64,000 bases of DNA from Torymus aiolomorphi (taxonomy: Eukaryota > Arthropoda > Insecta > Hymenoptera > Torymidae): positions 172,361,104 through 172,425,103 of the forward strand of contig CM070873.1 of the NCBI GenBank assembly GCA_036365515.1. Reading direction: 5' to 3'. The position numbers and the translations under genes are program-made. The notes under the pieces were generated by a model. It did not search any database, had not been told where the DNA came from, and saw nothing but the letters and a program-made list of their open reading frames with translations. This document shows, one piece after another, positions 1 through 11,690 of this stretch (the first letter of the stretch is position 1; each line of letters starts with the position of its first letter).

Positions 1-251
1 GCCAGGGAAGTCATTAAGATAAGTGTTATGTAAACAGTAGCCCCACAGTAGCTAATGATCCTTGTAAACAAATGTTAATGGCCCCATTGTTTTCAAAACA
101 GCTATTGTTATGCTACTGTATATGCAAACGTAACAGCCATTAATGAGGGTAATTAGCTACCGTGCAGCTACCGTAAACAAAAAACACTTATAACCACTTG
201 ACATCTCTGTATCATAGGACACGACTGTACGCTATACTGATTCATGTACTG

Positions 252-1060
<809 letters not shown>

Positions 1061-1069
1061 TTGAATAAA

Positions 1070-1854
1070 TCATCCAATTTTTACATTATATATTATATAG
1101 TCTTTGTGGTCATCGAAAAGTTTGAGAAATGTGGAACCGTTGAAAAATTGATCAATTACGAAGCTGTTTTCGTTGTCGTAAAATTTCTTTTTGTTTACGC
1201 GAATTTTCAAACTGTCGACCATTACATCGTACATGATATTAACGTACGCGGATATATCCTCTAATTCACGCAGAGAAAACTCGATACACTTGCGCAATCT
1301 ATTTAAATTTACAAAAGTACACCACAACATCACCACACTTCGAAGACTCTCGACTTCTCTCTTCTTTGACGGTGGTGGCTCGTCGCCACTGTTGTCATCT
1401 GCGGCGGTGGTGACGGTGTCTACGGTGGCTGTGGTGATTGACTCTGCATCGATGTGCAAGTCGTTGACGGTGTCGCAATCTTGCGACTCGTGTTGATAAC
1501 GATGGCGTGATGACGCTGGCTCCTTTGCTTTGTTTTTTGATTGATTGCGACTACTCTCGAGCCGTAAGCAGTGGCCAAATCAATCTCGTGTTCAGTTAGG
1601 CTGATTGTTTTAAAGTCCTGCTGGCGTCTATACAAATGATTCAGTATTATCGGAAAATGCGTAGTGAATTCCTCTCACGCGGTGATTTTGATAGTGATGT
1701 ATTTGCTTGGTGAAGTATCGTCCTCCAATTGAATCAGTGCGCGGAAACGGCCACCGTAATATAGCAATCCGATGTATGCAAATTTCATGTGGGATTTATT
1801 GAGAGCGTAACTTGTGTTAAAGAGCAAGTTATTCGGTATGCCGTCTTGTTCCAT
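1070..1854 (-). pseudogene. unrecognised broken coding region
   Basis: The minus strand reads as a protein of roughly 255 residues from an ATG at 1854-1852. It begins MEQDGIPNNLLFNTSYAL. The frame is interrupted by a TGA at 1677-1675, where a CGA to TGA change would explain the stop. It continues in the same frame to about 1420. A frameshift near 1440 then leads into a second open frame that runs to 1070. The part around 1440-1360 is Thr/Ala/Asp-rich and looks disordered (DDNSGDEPPPSKKREVE); the C-terminal part is more globular with many aromatic residues. I do not recognise a family. It lies in a repeat-rich area beside a Helitron relic, so an origin in a mobile element or an endogenous virus is possible but not shown. 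A chance ORF is less likely because two adjacent frames join sensibly. Confidence 0.35.
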
Positions 1855-1929
1855 TTTAAAACACGCGTCAAAAACTTTTTAAAGAGATACTGATGGGGTG
1901 ATAAAGATGTCATATTTGCCGCAGGTGAT

Positions 1930-2830
1930 GCTTCTGGTACTGCAGTGTGCTCTACTAGAATGCACTATTCGTTCGAGTGCACGTCTCCATTTTGTATAAA
2001 GAAATACTGGGGCATTGTTAAAGATTTCGTACCTTCCGCAACTGGCTCGGTTGCTACTGCTGCTGCTGCTCTGTGCTCTACTAGACTGACGTGACGCCGT
2101 CGTTTGCGGTGCACTATTCGTTCGAGTGTGTATCCCCCACTTTGCGAGGTACTGGGCGGCGACGCGAGCTCGACCAATGAGAGCACTGTTACGCATATGA
2201 CGTATCGAAACGAGCGGTGGGGGAAGGCGGCGTAAAACAATTTTGTTTAAAACGTTGAAGAAAAATATAGATTTATAGTTATGATTGTATCCGATAAAAA
2301 AGGAAATCGCTTCCAATCAGCGTCAATTGTTCAGGGCCCTTATTCTATAAGGATGTCCCTCGTGAAATACATGATATTCTCATTAAAGGAGCTCTCTGAT
2401 TGGTCTGGACCGCTTGTCTCATGCGTGTCACTCGGTGAGACAGTTATGGAATAAGCCCCCAGCGGTTGTCAACCGTCGCCCGGTTTCAAGTTCCAATCAC
2501 GTGCTCTCGACAAAGATTTTACGAGATGCGTGAGAAGGAAATGTGTGCAGCGACATGTAACTATTTATAGTTATGATTGTATTCGATAACCGCGGTAATC
2601 ATTTCTAATCACTCCTCACCTTTGCTATGAATGCGTCAATTGTTCAACGATTTTAAGCGTCAACCAGTTTCAAGTTACAAGCGCGTACTTTCGACGAAGA
2701 TTTTACGAGATGCGTGAGAAAGGAAACACGTGTAACTGATTACGAGTCAAAGTGTATGCGTGTTGTTCATCGGTTTTTAACCGGCGTGCAGTTTAAGTTA
2801 CACGAAAAGGAAATATGTATATGCTGATAA
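1930..2830. repeat. diverged direct repeats
   Basis: Several phrases recur in the same order. GTGCACTATTCGTTCGAGTG-like sequence is at about 1960 and 2110. A block with TTTATAGTTATGATTGTAT is at about 2271 and 2565. GCGTCAATTGTTCA is at about 2319 and 2634. TTACGAGATGCGTGAGAA is at about 2519 and 2704. The spacing suggests two generations of local duplication (units of about 150-300 bp) that have since diverged. No coding function is apparent. Confidence 0.6.
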
Positions 2831-2984
2831 AAATTTTTACGCGTAAGCATTTCGTAACAAAAGAAAGCGTTTCGAATACAAGTGTTTAATACTCTCTTGC
2901 GGGGGATGATAACCAAATCATTATAATAAAAAATTGTCAAAGTACTTCTTATAAAGTACTAATAATTAAAAGTGCACTAAAAAG

Positions 2985-3857
2985 AGAAATTTATTAGAAA
3001 CCTCTATTTTAGAATGCAAGTTACAACAAAATAATACAATTAAAAAACGACGTATTAGAGCATGTGAAAATATTACAGTGCAAGAAACAATAGCAATAAA
3101 AAAATGAAAAATTGGCCTTATTGCGAATAATGATTTTGATGAAAACAATATTACTCAAAATTATTTAGGAGAAATGAATAAAATATGTATATATTGTGAT
3201 GCGAAACATTTTGCTTGTGAAACGAATGCTTTACTAATTATTGTTATAACGAAAAAATTTTATTTAATAATGAAGATTCATACCCAGAACAACTAAAACA
3301 ACTAATAATGACAGTAAAGAAAGCAAAACTTTTATGAATAACATCAGAATAATAATTTATTGGCATTTGCAAGTTCTGGTGCAAAATTAGTAACATTTCC
3401 TACTGCAGGACCACAAGTTTTTCGTATTTGCGGACAAACTCATCATAATTTATATTCATTAAATCCAGAGAATGAAAAATCTCGCAAATACGGGCAACTA
3501 TATTTAATAGATAACGAATTAACAAAAAACATTAGACTTCAAAATAAAAATAGAAAACATTGTTCACTAAACTTATGAAATAAATTAAATAGTTTCATAC
3601 GTACTATCAATCCCTATTCTATGGCATAAAAAATGATGCATGAGATAGAAATGGAAGAACATAAAAAAGCAGAGAAATGTGGATTATTACCTAAAGAAGT
3701 TGAAATGTACATGGTTCGAAACAATACTGTTGATAAAAATAATAATGTAGTATGTAATGAAGTAGCAATATATGTTGATAAGATGGTTTTTCTCCAAGCG
3801 AACGAGATATTTGTATTTATTCTGAAAGTTCAGTTGCATGTAGGATACCTATTATAA
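2985..3857 (+). pseudogene. Helitron Rep/helicase relic (N-terminal part)
   Basis: Three short plus-strand pieces resemble the N-terminal region of Helitron Rep-helicase proteins, which drive rolling-circle transposition. A zinc-binding-like stretch (CIYCDAKHFACET) lies near 3188-3226. It is followed at 3360-3578 by FPTAGPQVFRICGQTHHNLY and KYGQLYLIDNE, which match the pattern 'PxFxIxGQxYHxxxSLxP...KxxQLYxxD' typical of the family. At 3633-3857 there is MMHEIEMEEHKKAEKCGLL and a later VVCNEVAI segment. Stops and frameshifts separate the pieces. The catalytic HUH/two-tyrosine Rep centre and the helicase domain are absent, so this is a 5'-side fragment of a dead element. Neither Helitron terminus (5'-TC, 3'-CTRR with hairpin) was identified. 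Confidence 0.7.
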
Positions 3858-3863
3858 GTAAGA

Positions 3864-3941
3864 TCGTAAATCTCTGGCAATAGATGAAAACAATCAAAGA
3901 ATTTTATTCGATTGTTTTCGTCAATTGCCAGAGATTTATGA
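3864..3941. repeat. short near-perfect hairpin
   Basis: Two 32-nt arms (3864-3895 and 3910-3941) are reverse complements at 29 of 32 positions, separated by a 14-nt loop. The arm core is AAATCTCTGGCAAT. Part of the stem sequence (GGAGATTTACGACCTC) appears again at about 3963-3979. It may be a tiny MITE, a relic transposon end or a precursor-like RNA hairpin; the sequence alone cannot decide. Confidence 0.75.
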
Positions 3942-4870
3942 CCTTTGGCAAGTAAGTGCATTGGAGATTTACGACCTCCTAATGAAATCTATCATATGAC
4001 TGATATCGTTGCCTCCGCCACTCTGCACGGCGGGCAGAGACACCACATAAACTCTCATAACACTCAAGGATCTCCTTAACCTTTTCCAAAAATGTATACG
4101 ATTGAACGTATACGAGACTCTCGGAAATAACTGTATGACTATTTTTAGAAATGTATTCAAATTTGTTCATCCTTCAATACAAATTAAACACAAGAACGTA
4201 CTGAAATCAATTTATTGTAGTCAAGTACCCATAAGTTAAATTAACTGAAATAATACAACTTTTCGTATCTACTCAAAAATATGCAGCCGGTGGGCATAAA
4301 GTACTACTTAACGCCCAAGAGGCATAACAGCTCACATACTCCTACAAAACTTTATAGAACCTATGCACTTTACGCCCGTGTGGGCAAATATTATTTTAAT
4401 TATATACTTAACTATCTTTTACTTCTTCGAATAAACGTATGCTGAACAAATTACATAAGTACATTCAAATTGTTCGTTGCAACTCAAACAAACGGAAGTT
4501 GTGAAATCAATTACCGATAGTCAAGTAATGCGAACAACTCTTCGAAACAACTGTATGGCTGTTCTCAGAAATGTATTCAAATTTTTTCATTCATCTATAA
4601 ATATTAAACACTAGAAACTACTGAAATCAATTAATTGTAGACCAGTACCCATAAGTTAACTTGACTGAAATAATAGAACTTTTCGTACCTTGCGTGTAAA
4701 ATTATCTTTTACGCACACGTTGTAACTTCAACAATATTCAGCCAGCAGGCATAAAGTACTACTTAACTCGTCAGAGGGCGCAATAGCTCATATACTCCTA
4801 CACAACCTACGCACTTCACGCCCATCAGGGCGATACTACTACGATACTAATACGAGTAGCTATACTACTA

Positions 4871-5290
4871 ACATTTGCCGAAGAAAATCCGTATGGATAT
4901 TAGTGAAGATTTCCATGTAGAAATCCAGGTAAAGAGTAGGTGGTTCACATGGACTTCCGTATGGATATAGCTACTATCATTGCCAAAGAAAATCCGTATG
5001 TATATTCGTGAAGATTTCCATGTAGAAGTCCATGTAAAGAGTATGTGGTTCACATATGGTTCAAATAGATTTCCATATGGATTTTTCTTGCAACACTTGC
5101 TGAACAAAACACCTATGGACGTTCATGAAGATTTCCATGTAGAAATCCAGGTAAAGAGTAGGTGGTTCGCATGGATTTCCGTATGGATATAGCTACTAAC
5201 ATTTGCCGAAGAAAATCCGTATGGATATTCGTGAAGATTTCCATGTAGAAATCCAGGTAAAGAGTAGGTGGTTCACAGAGTTTTCCATAT
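4871..5290. repeat. 106-bp tandem repeats, left arm of A
   Basis: Four copies in the left arm of A, marked by TTCCATGTAGAA at about 4911, 5016, 5133 and 5239. Spacing is 105-106 bp with one 117-bp step. They are the reverse complement of the longer array at 18237-19145. Confidence 0.85.
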
Positions 5291-5294
5291 GGAT

Positions 5295-5720
5295 TTTCCC
5301 TCCAACCCTGTTAAAAAAATCAGCTAAAAAAATAGCTAAAAAAATAGCTAAAAAAACAGCTAAAAAATATAGCTATATCGACTTGAAATACAGCTGTATT
5401 TCGTTTGATATATACTTATATTTTTTATCTGAAAATTTAGATAAATTTTTAGCTGTCAATCCAAGTAAACGATTACGACCTATTAACAACGGGAAATTTA
5501 GCTCAAATTTTTAGCTGTAAATCTACCTGTTAACAACTGGAAATTTAGCTAAAATCCACCTATGAATAACTGGAAACCCAGTTATATATTTAGTGCCATG
5601 AAAATTTCCAGCTACTAATAAGTAAAAATTTAGTTAATTTTTCACTTGTAAATACACCTACAAATTTATTATTAAATGGAAATATAGGTAGATTGAAAGG
5701 TGAAAATATAGGTATAGTTT
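5295..5720. repeat. AGCTAAAA-motif region
   Basis: Short degenerate repeats of AGCTAAAAAAAT and AATTTAGCT/GGAAATTTAGCTAAA type run through this stretch. The reverse complement occupies about 17740-18180 in the other arm of A. It is not coding. Confidence 0.7.
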
Positions 5721-5729
5721 GTAGCTACA

Positions 5730-7205
5730 AATAGAGCTATATTTTATTCTCGATTTGGCCATATTTTTTTAGCTGTAAATCAATGAATTAATATCGATTG
5801 GAATGTTAATTTCTTTTTATGTTAATAATAACAAGATTTACAGATAATATCTGTGTAACATATGTATATTGAAAAAGATATATTTATATACATAATATTA
5901 CTATTTAGAACTAAAAAGAACTTTTCTCCTTCAAATATATTCAAATATATATTTGAGTCGTTATTTACATGGTTTAAATACTATTGGCGTACCCCAGGTC
6001 ACCCATACACACTATAAGTACACTAGCGTGTTGACATGAACGCCTGAGTTGAAATTATCCAAACTGTCCTTTTCATGATTTGATATGTATGGTTTGCAGG
6101 TGATATTAACAAGTTATATTTAATTATTATCACATACCATTGAATTAGGAAAAAAATCACACAGAAAAAAATTTATTTGTAAACATCACTGTGTTTATAA
6201 GAAAATTTATTATTATATACTGTTTCAAACAGTAATTTTTATGATTATCGTAGCAAATTTTACTTTTTAAATAATAATTTTTATTATTTTTGTAGCAAAT
6301 TTTACAATTTGTAATAGTAATTTTTATAATTTTTCAACAGTCATAAAAAGTACTATTTCAAATAGTAAAAATCTCATATGTCGAGTGTGTCCCAGCGCTA
6401 TTATAAAAGATAATATATTTTTCTCCATGTCTGTAATAAATATTATATTGTTTTAAATTTACTGCTAAGATTCCTCTTTCACTGTAAGTTATATAACAAT
6501 AACTTGTACTTGTACTCTAGTATGAAGGAACATTGACATTTCATAACTTTACACCTCTACCAATATGTAGAAAGGAGAAACGATGGTCAACGAGTCTCCT
6601 GCTGGCGCTACTTGATGCCGACCCGCGATAGCAAAATCATACGAGGACGGCGCCGAGCGTGCGAACGCGTACTCGATATTAGCAAATATCAAGAACAGTC
6701 ATGATAGCGACAGCGACAGCGTGAGTAAGCGATGTCTTGGCGATGATGTCCCCGTTGACAGAACTCAGCTAAAATTTTACACCAAGTCTCATATAACAAA
6801 ATAAAGTAAAAAGTATCTTACAAAATTTGAATCCTGTCTAGTCTTGGTGAATTCACATATACTTATAAAAGCACTTTTCATATGAAAGGGTATTTAAATG
6901 TGGATGGCTTTACTAGTTTATTAATTTTAATCGATTTTTAAATAAATTGTTTGTACATTCATTATTATTTATTATAATTGAAGTTTTTTCTCCAATACTC
7001 ACTGTTGTACTGTAAGGTACATTTAAAAATTTTTGAAATATATTTATTAATTTTCTTATTAGTAATTATTGTATACTTATAGGTACAGTCTTTGGGCTGT
7101 AATTATAGGCACATCACCTTTGAGATCCACAATTTAGTTGCTCGTTGATAGATTTAAGACTTCGGTGGCCTTAGCGTAGGAAATATATTTGGACCCAATG
7201 AACTA
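5730..7205. other. non-coding arm sequence of A with a conserved GC-rich block
   Basis: AT-rich non-coding sequence whose reverse complement lies at about 16480-17740. Within it, 6590-6770 is noticeably GC-richer and well preserved in both arms (for example GATGCCGACCCGC and AACAGTCATGATAGCGAC). No open frame is shared by both arms. A promoter or structural role is possible but unproven. Confidence 0.6.
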
Positions 7206-7209
7206 AATA

Positions 7210-8503
7210 CGAGGGTCATTTGATAAGTACCTACCCTACAAATGAAAACACCAAAATTTTACAAAAAATAAAATTTATTTTTCAATGTAGTCTCCTTTTA
7301 GTTGAATACACTTGGTCCAGCGGTGTTCCAGTTTTTTTAACCCCGTTGAAAAAAATGTTTTCACTTGGTTTGCAAAATAGACCTCCGTGGCGGCGATTAT
7401 TTCGTTATTGGAGTGGAATCTCTTCCCGGCGAGCGAATTTTTTAGGTTCGGAAACAAAAAAAAGTCGCATGGAGCCAAATCTGGAGAATACAGTGGATGG
7501 AGCAGCAGTTCATAGCGTAATTCGACCAATTTAGCCGTGGCGAGTGCAGAAGTGTGAGCCGGTGCATTATCGTGGTGGAAAAGCACTTTCTTTTTAGACA
7601 AATGGGGCCGTTTTTCTTCTAACACGGCGTCAAATCGGCTCAATAGTTCGGCGTAGTACTGTCCTGTGACCGTTTTGCCCTTCTCCAGATAGTCAATAAA
7701 AATCACACCTTCAGAATCCCAGAAAACAGTGGCCATCACCTTTCCGGCCGACGGGACCGTCTTCGCCTTCTTCGGAGCAGGTTTACCGGGTAAGGTCCAC
7801 TGTTTTGACTGCTCCTTGGTCTCTGGAGTGTAGTAGTGAATCCATGTTTCGTCGACGGTCACGTAACGACGCAAAAACTCTTTTGGATTGCGATTAAACA
7901 GCTCCAAACACTGCTCTGAACTGGTCACACGGATGCGCTTGTTGTCTGCAGTCAGCAAACGCGGCACCCACCTTGCTGACAGTTTCCTCATGCCTAAAAT
8001 CTCATGTAGGATATGCCACACGCGTTCTTGTGAGATGCCTACTATCGCAGCTATCTCGTGCACCTTTAATCGGGGGTCTGACAAAACGATATCGTGTATT
8101 TTTGTCACGTTCTCCTCCGTAGTGCCTGTTTTCGGAGCACCTGGGCGTGGATCATCAAAAACCGACGTACGACCACGTTGAAACTCGTTATACCAAAATT
8201 TAACAGTCGCCATCGAAGGAGAAGCATCCCCATACACTGCATCCAAGCGTTCTTTAATTTCACTGCGCGATTTCCCTTCCAAAAACAAGAATCGAATCAC
8301 CGACCGATATTGTTCTTTCTCCATTTTTTCAAAAATCAACGGACACATTTGCTTTCACACGCTCTCAAAAATAAACTACAACTCCGATTCGGCTGAAATT
8401 TCGTCTGTAACCGTTTACAGGAAGATACTGCACTGTAGTGTATTTCTGGTGCGATAGTGGCACCATCTGGCGGTGAGGCTAGGTACTTGTCAAATGACCC
8501 TCG
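7210..8503 (-). mobile_element. mariner element 1 (apparently complete)
   Basis: A 1294-bp Tc1/mariner-superfamily transposon flanked by TA dinucleotides (7208-7209 and 8504-8505). The inverted termini begin CGAGGGTCATTTGATAAGTA on the left and CGAGGGTCATTTGACAAGTA on the right, so they differ at one of 20 positions. The opposite arm of palindrome A, near 16350-16365, keeps the uninterrupted site (GAACTAAATAATATTGTAGG on the minus strand). This shows that the element inserted at a TA after the palindrome formed. It encodes one transposase on the minus strand. Confidence 0.95.
7275..8324 (-). CDS. mariner transposase, intact
   Basis: A 349-residue transposase that would cut and rejoin the element's termini at TA sites in the nucleus. 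I start it at the ATG at 8324, giving MEKEQYRSVI; an in-frame upstream ATG at 8348 would add eight residues without family resemblance. The N-terminal half has two helix-turn-helix regions (about residues 5-50 and 70-110), then WVPRLLT (119-125), the counterpart of the WVPHEL linker motif. The catalytic triad is complete: D158 in VDETW, D252 in HHDNAPAHT and D287 in YSPDLAPCDFF. There are 34 residues between the second and third acids (DD34D), as in true mariners. Length is normal and no stop or frameshift is visible, unlike nearly every other mobile ORF here. The subfamily is uncertain; it is not the mauritiana type seen at 31.8 kb. Confidence 0.95.
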   Translation of the reverse strand: MEKEQYRSVIRFLFLEGKSRSEIKERLDAVYGDASPSMATVKFWYNEFQRGRTSVFDDPRPGAPKTGTTEENVTKIHDIVLSDPRLKVHEIAAIVGISQERVWHILHEILGMRKLSARWVPRLLTADNKRIRVTSSEQCLELFNRNPKEFLRRYVTVDETWIHYYTPETKEQSKQWTLPGKPAPKKAKTVPSAGKVMATVFWDSEGVIFIDYLEKGKTVTGQYYAELLSRFDAVLEEKRPHLSKKKVLFHHDNAPAHTSALATAKLVELRYELLLHPLYSPDLAPCDFFLFPNLKNSLAGKRFHSNNEIIAATEVYFANQVKTFFSTGLKKLEHRWTKCIQLKGDYIEK

Positions 8504-9599
8504 TAATATTGTAGGTAACTTATACGAGAGGACCACAAACAACCTTGATTGTGTGTAAATTGTAGCTAAAGATACTAACTACCTATAAGCATACAAAATT
8601 TTCTAATTACATAGAATATTTTGTATACTCATCGGTAGTACCTTTAGTTACAACTTTTATTACTCGATAAGTCACATATGGGCTTGGCTGACTTTATCGC
8701 AGGAAATATTGGGACCGTACCCTGGCGGAAAATAGTTCTTCTTTTCTTTGTTTTTTTCTATTTTTTATAATTTCTTTTGTTTTTTTCTGTTTTTTTCTGC
8801 TTTTTTCTTTTTCTTTCTATTTACCGTTGTTCTTCTCTATTTATTTTTATTCCAAGTTGTGTTTTTTCTTTGCTTTTTTTTAGTACGAATGGAACATAGA
8901 AAAAAAACGAAAATAAACAGAAAAAAATTAAAATACACAGAAAAAAATTTTAATATATAGAAATAAACGAGAATTAATAATAAAAAATAGAAATTAACAG
9001 GAAAATATAACACATAATTTATGAAACAAATTTTTGTTAGTTAATTTTACTTCGAATAAATAAATTATATTTTTATATTTAAAGATTTTTTAGAAATAAA
9101 TAAATCATTTTTTAAATAAACTAAGTATTTTATTCTTATAACGTTTTCATAATAACATTTACAAAGTCGTTAAATGTGTTTAAATACATTACTCAGTAGT
9201 ATTTAATCAATCATAGTAATTTTATAAAATTATTAAACTATTCTTGAACTATTAAAGTTACTTGAATACGTTTAAATACATTAATAAATGGTATTTGAGG
9301 CCATGTATACTCCACAAAAATCATGTTGGGTTTAGTCGACAATGTAGGTGGAGCCAACTATTGTATATGGAACAGTAGATGGAACTTTTAGTTCTAAAAA
9401 ATAGTCACAGAGGGCATGCATAATATAAGAGAAGTTGTAATTTAGTTTTTTGTGCAAGATTCTTTTCTTGTAAACTTGATATTTTTTAAAATCCATTTTT
9501 AAACTGGAAATTTGTTTACAAACAACATTATACATTTCAAACTGTATAGAAACATTCTATCATGTACTGCAATTGCATACTAATAGTAATTCTTTGATA

Positions 9600-10625
9600 C
9601 ATAATAGTGTTACGTCCGTGACGTATCCCTATAAATTACATTTGATATTCATATTCTCATCAGTAATTTCTTGATCCACAAAATTATGTGATTGCAAATT
9701 TATTGACACCCACGTATCAACAAGCATAGAGAAAAAATTCCAACACAGGGCAATTGTAAACATTCTTGTACGAAATGAACCACAATTTTAAACGAACCAT
9801 ATTGAAATTATTTAAAAATTTCTCAAAACATTTTATGAAAGACGTTGTATTTATAGTTAACTTTCCATCTTATAATTGTAATTTGAAATTATTGTAACAG
9901 AAAATTACTGATAGCTAACTATTATTATACTTGTTGAATCTCTACGATATTCAACAATCTAAGGGGGCAAGTGTTACGTCTGTGACGTATCTCTAAAATC
10001 AAATTAACAATGCATATTTATCGCCAGTAATTTTCTGACATACAAATGTCGTATATGCGAATTTTGACAACGTTACTTTTTAATGCAAGCGGCATCACGC
10101 CGAAGCGAGCGAACTTTACAACGTTGACATTTTTTAATACGAGGCAATCGTGACGCAGTAGTAGGTCATCAAACTTGCGTATTATATTTTCTTTAGAATT
10201 AGCATTTCGCAATGCGACTACCGAATTTAATACGATTGGAGACAATTACATTGCCAAATAAGATGATCTCAATCATCTTAAACCTAATTTAACCGCTTAA
10301 TAAATACGGCGACTCTCAACACACAAGTCAGTAATCGTGCAAAAGTCGCGAGCTCCGTACCACTCCAGCCGACAAGAGGAGAAACGATTATTATACAGGC
10401 CAATTCGAGCCTATAACAGACTTCGAGAAAATACTTATATCTATAAAATCAATAATCTATCGGTATTAATTATCCGCGCAAGCAACGCATATATTACACA
10501 TATTAATCGAACAGATCGAATATAATTATTTTGTGACTATATCAATTTATTGTTAATTTTATAAACGAATAAATAGTGCAATTATTGAACCATCAATCTA
10601 TTCATTTCGAGAACCTACACCAACA
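9600..10625 (+). mobile_element. LTR-retrotransposon remnant with a 3' LTR
   Basis: An LTR-like block at 9972-10625 (about 654 bp) starts TGTTACGTCTGTGACGTA and ends ACACCAACA. It is immediately preceded by a purine-rich tract (TAAGGGGGCAAG), as expected for a 3' LTR. A polyadenylation signal AATAAA is at 10568-10573. Part of the LTR start recurs at 9607 (TGTTACGTCCGTGACGTA), suggesting a collapsed element. No coding domains remain between the two. Confidence 0.5.
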
Positions 10626-10744
10626 GGAAAAAAAAGGTAAATAAGCCAAAATATAACTAACAATCAATTATAAGAGTAGATTCCTCGACATTCAAAACTT
10701 AACATAGTACTAAATAAGGCAACAATAAATGCACTAGTATTATT

Positions 10745-10960
10745 GGACACAACTGTTTTACAACATGCATTATGAATTTTCTTATTTATAATATATCATA
10801 CATTCTGAATTTTCTTATTTCTAATATCATGCATTCTGAATTTTCTTATTTCTTATAAATCATGCAATATTAATTTTCTTATTTCCTATAAGTCATGCAC
10901 TATTACTTTTGTTATTTCCTATAAATCAAACATTATTAATCTTTAATATCATGCTTTGCT
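10745..10960. repeat. about 40-bp degenerate tandem repeats
   Basis: Five or so copies of a unit resembling CATGCATTCTGAATTTTCTT followed by ATTTCTTATAAAT. They are diverged and become irregular toward 10960. Confidence 0.75.
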
Positions 10961-11269
10961 AATAGTGGTAAGCAATTGATCATGTTAGCGGAGACCATTG
11001 AATCGAAATTAGATTTATTAGGAGATTACTAACTTATTCAGAGACAGGAATCATGCAGAAAAACCTACTTAGTCTCTTTTGAATAATGAGTATATACAAA
11101 ATAATTGTTTTTTTATAAAATTAATATTTTTTAAAATTCCCAAAACTGGAAATTTGGTTACGAACAAAACTTTACATTTCAAACTGTATAGAAACATTCT
11201 ATAATGTAATGCAATACATATACTGATAGTAATGCTGCAGTATACATATACTGCAACTTTTTAAAACAT

Positions 11270-11690
11270 GCAAAATCATAAAAACATTATTTCCATTGCA
11301 GATTCATAAAGGAATCCATATTACTATGGTGATAAATAATAGCTTGCAAAATTATAATAATAGCATTTGATTGCAAGTCGATAAATACAAAAATACTTAT
11401 ATAAATAATGCGATATAATACATAAATAATATTATATTGCAGATCAGTAAAGAATTCATCAATTGCGGCAGATTAAATAATGTCATGCAAAATTATGAAT
11501 ACAATCTACGATAGCAAATTGATAAAGTAATTATCAATATTAAATAAAATCATGCAAATACAGTATTAAATAAAATTATGCCAATACAGTATTAAATAAA
11601 ATCAAGCAAATTTACAACTACAGCATTCGATTGTAAATTGATGAAGTTACCAATTACTATAGATTGGTATAAAATCAATCAAAGGTTTAT
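11270..11690. repeat. degenerate ATCATGCAAA repeats
   Basis: Loose repeats built on TTAAATAAAATCATGCAAATA and GATTGCAAATTGATAAA. They look like an old tandem array that has decayed. No coding potential is seen. Confidence 0.5.
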
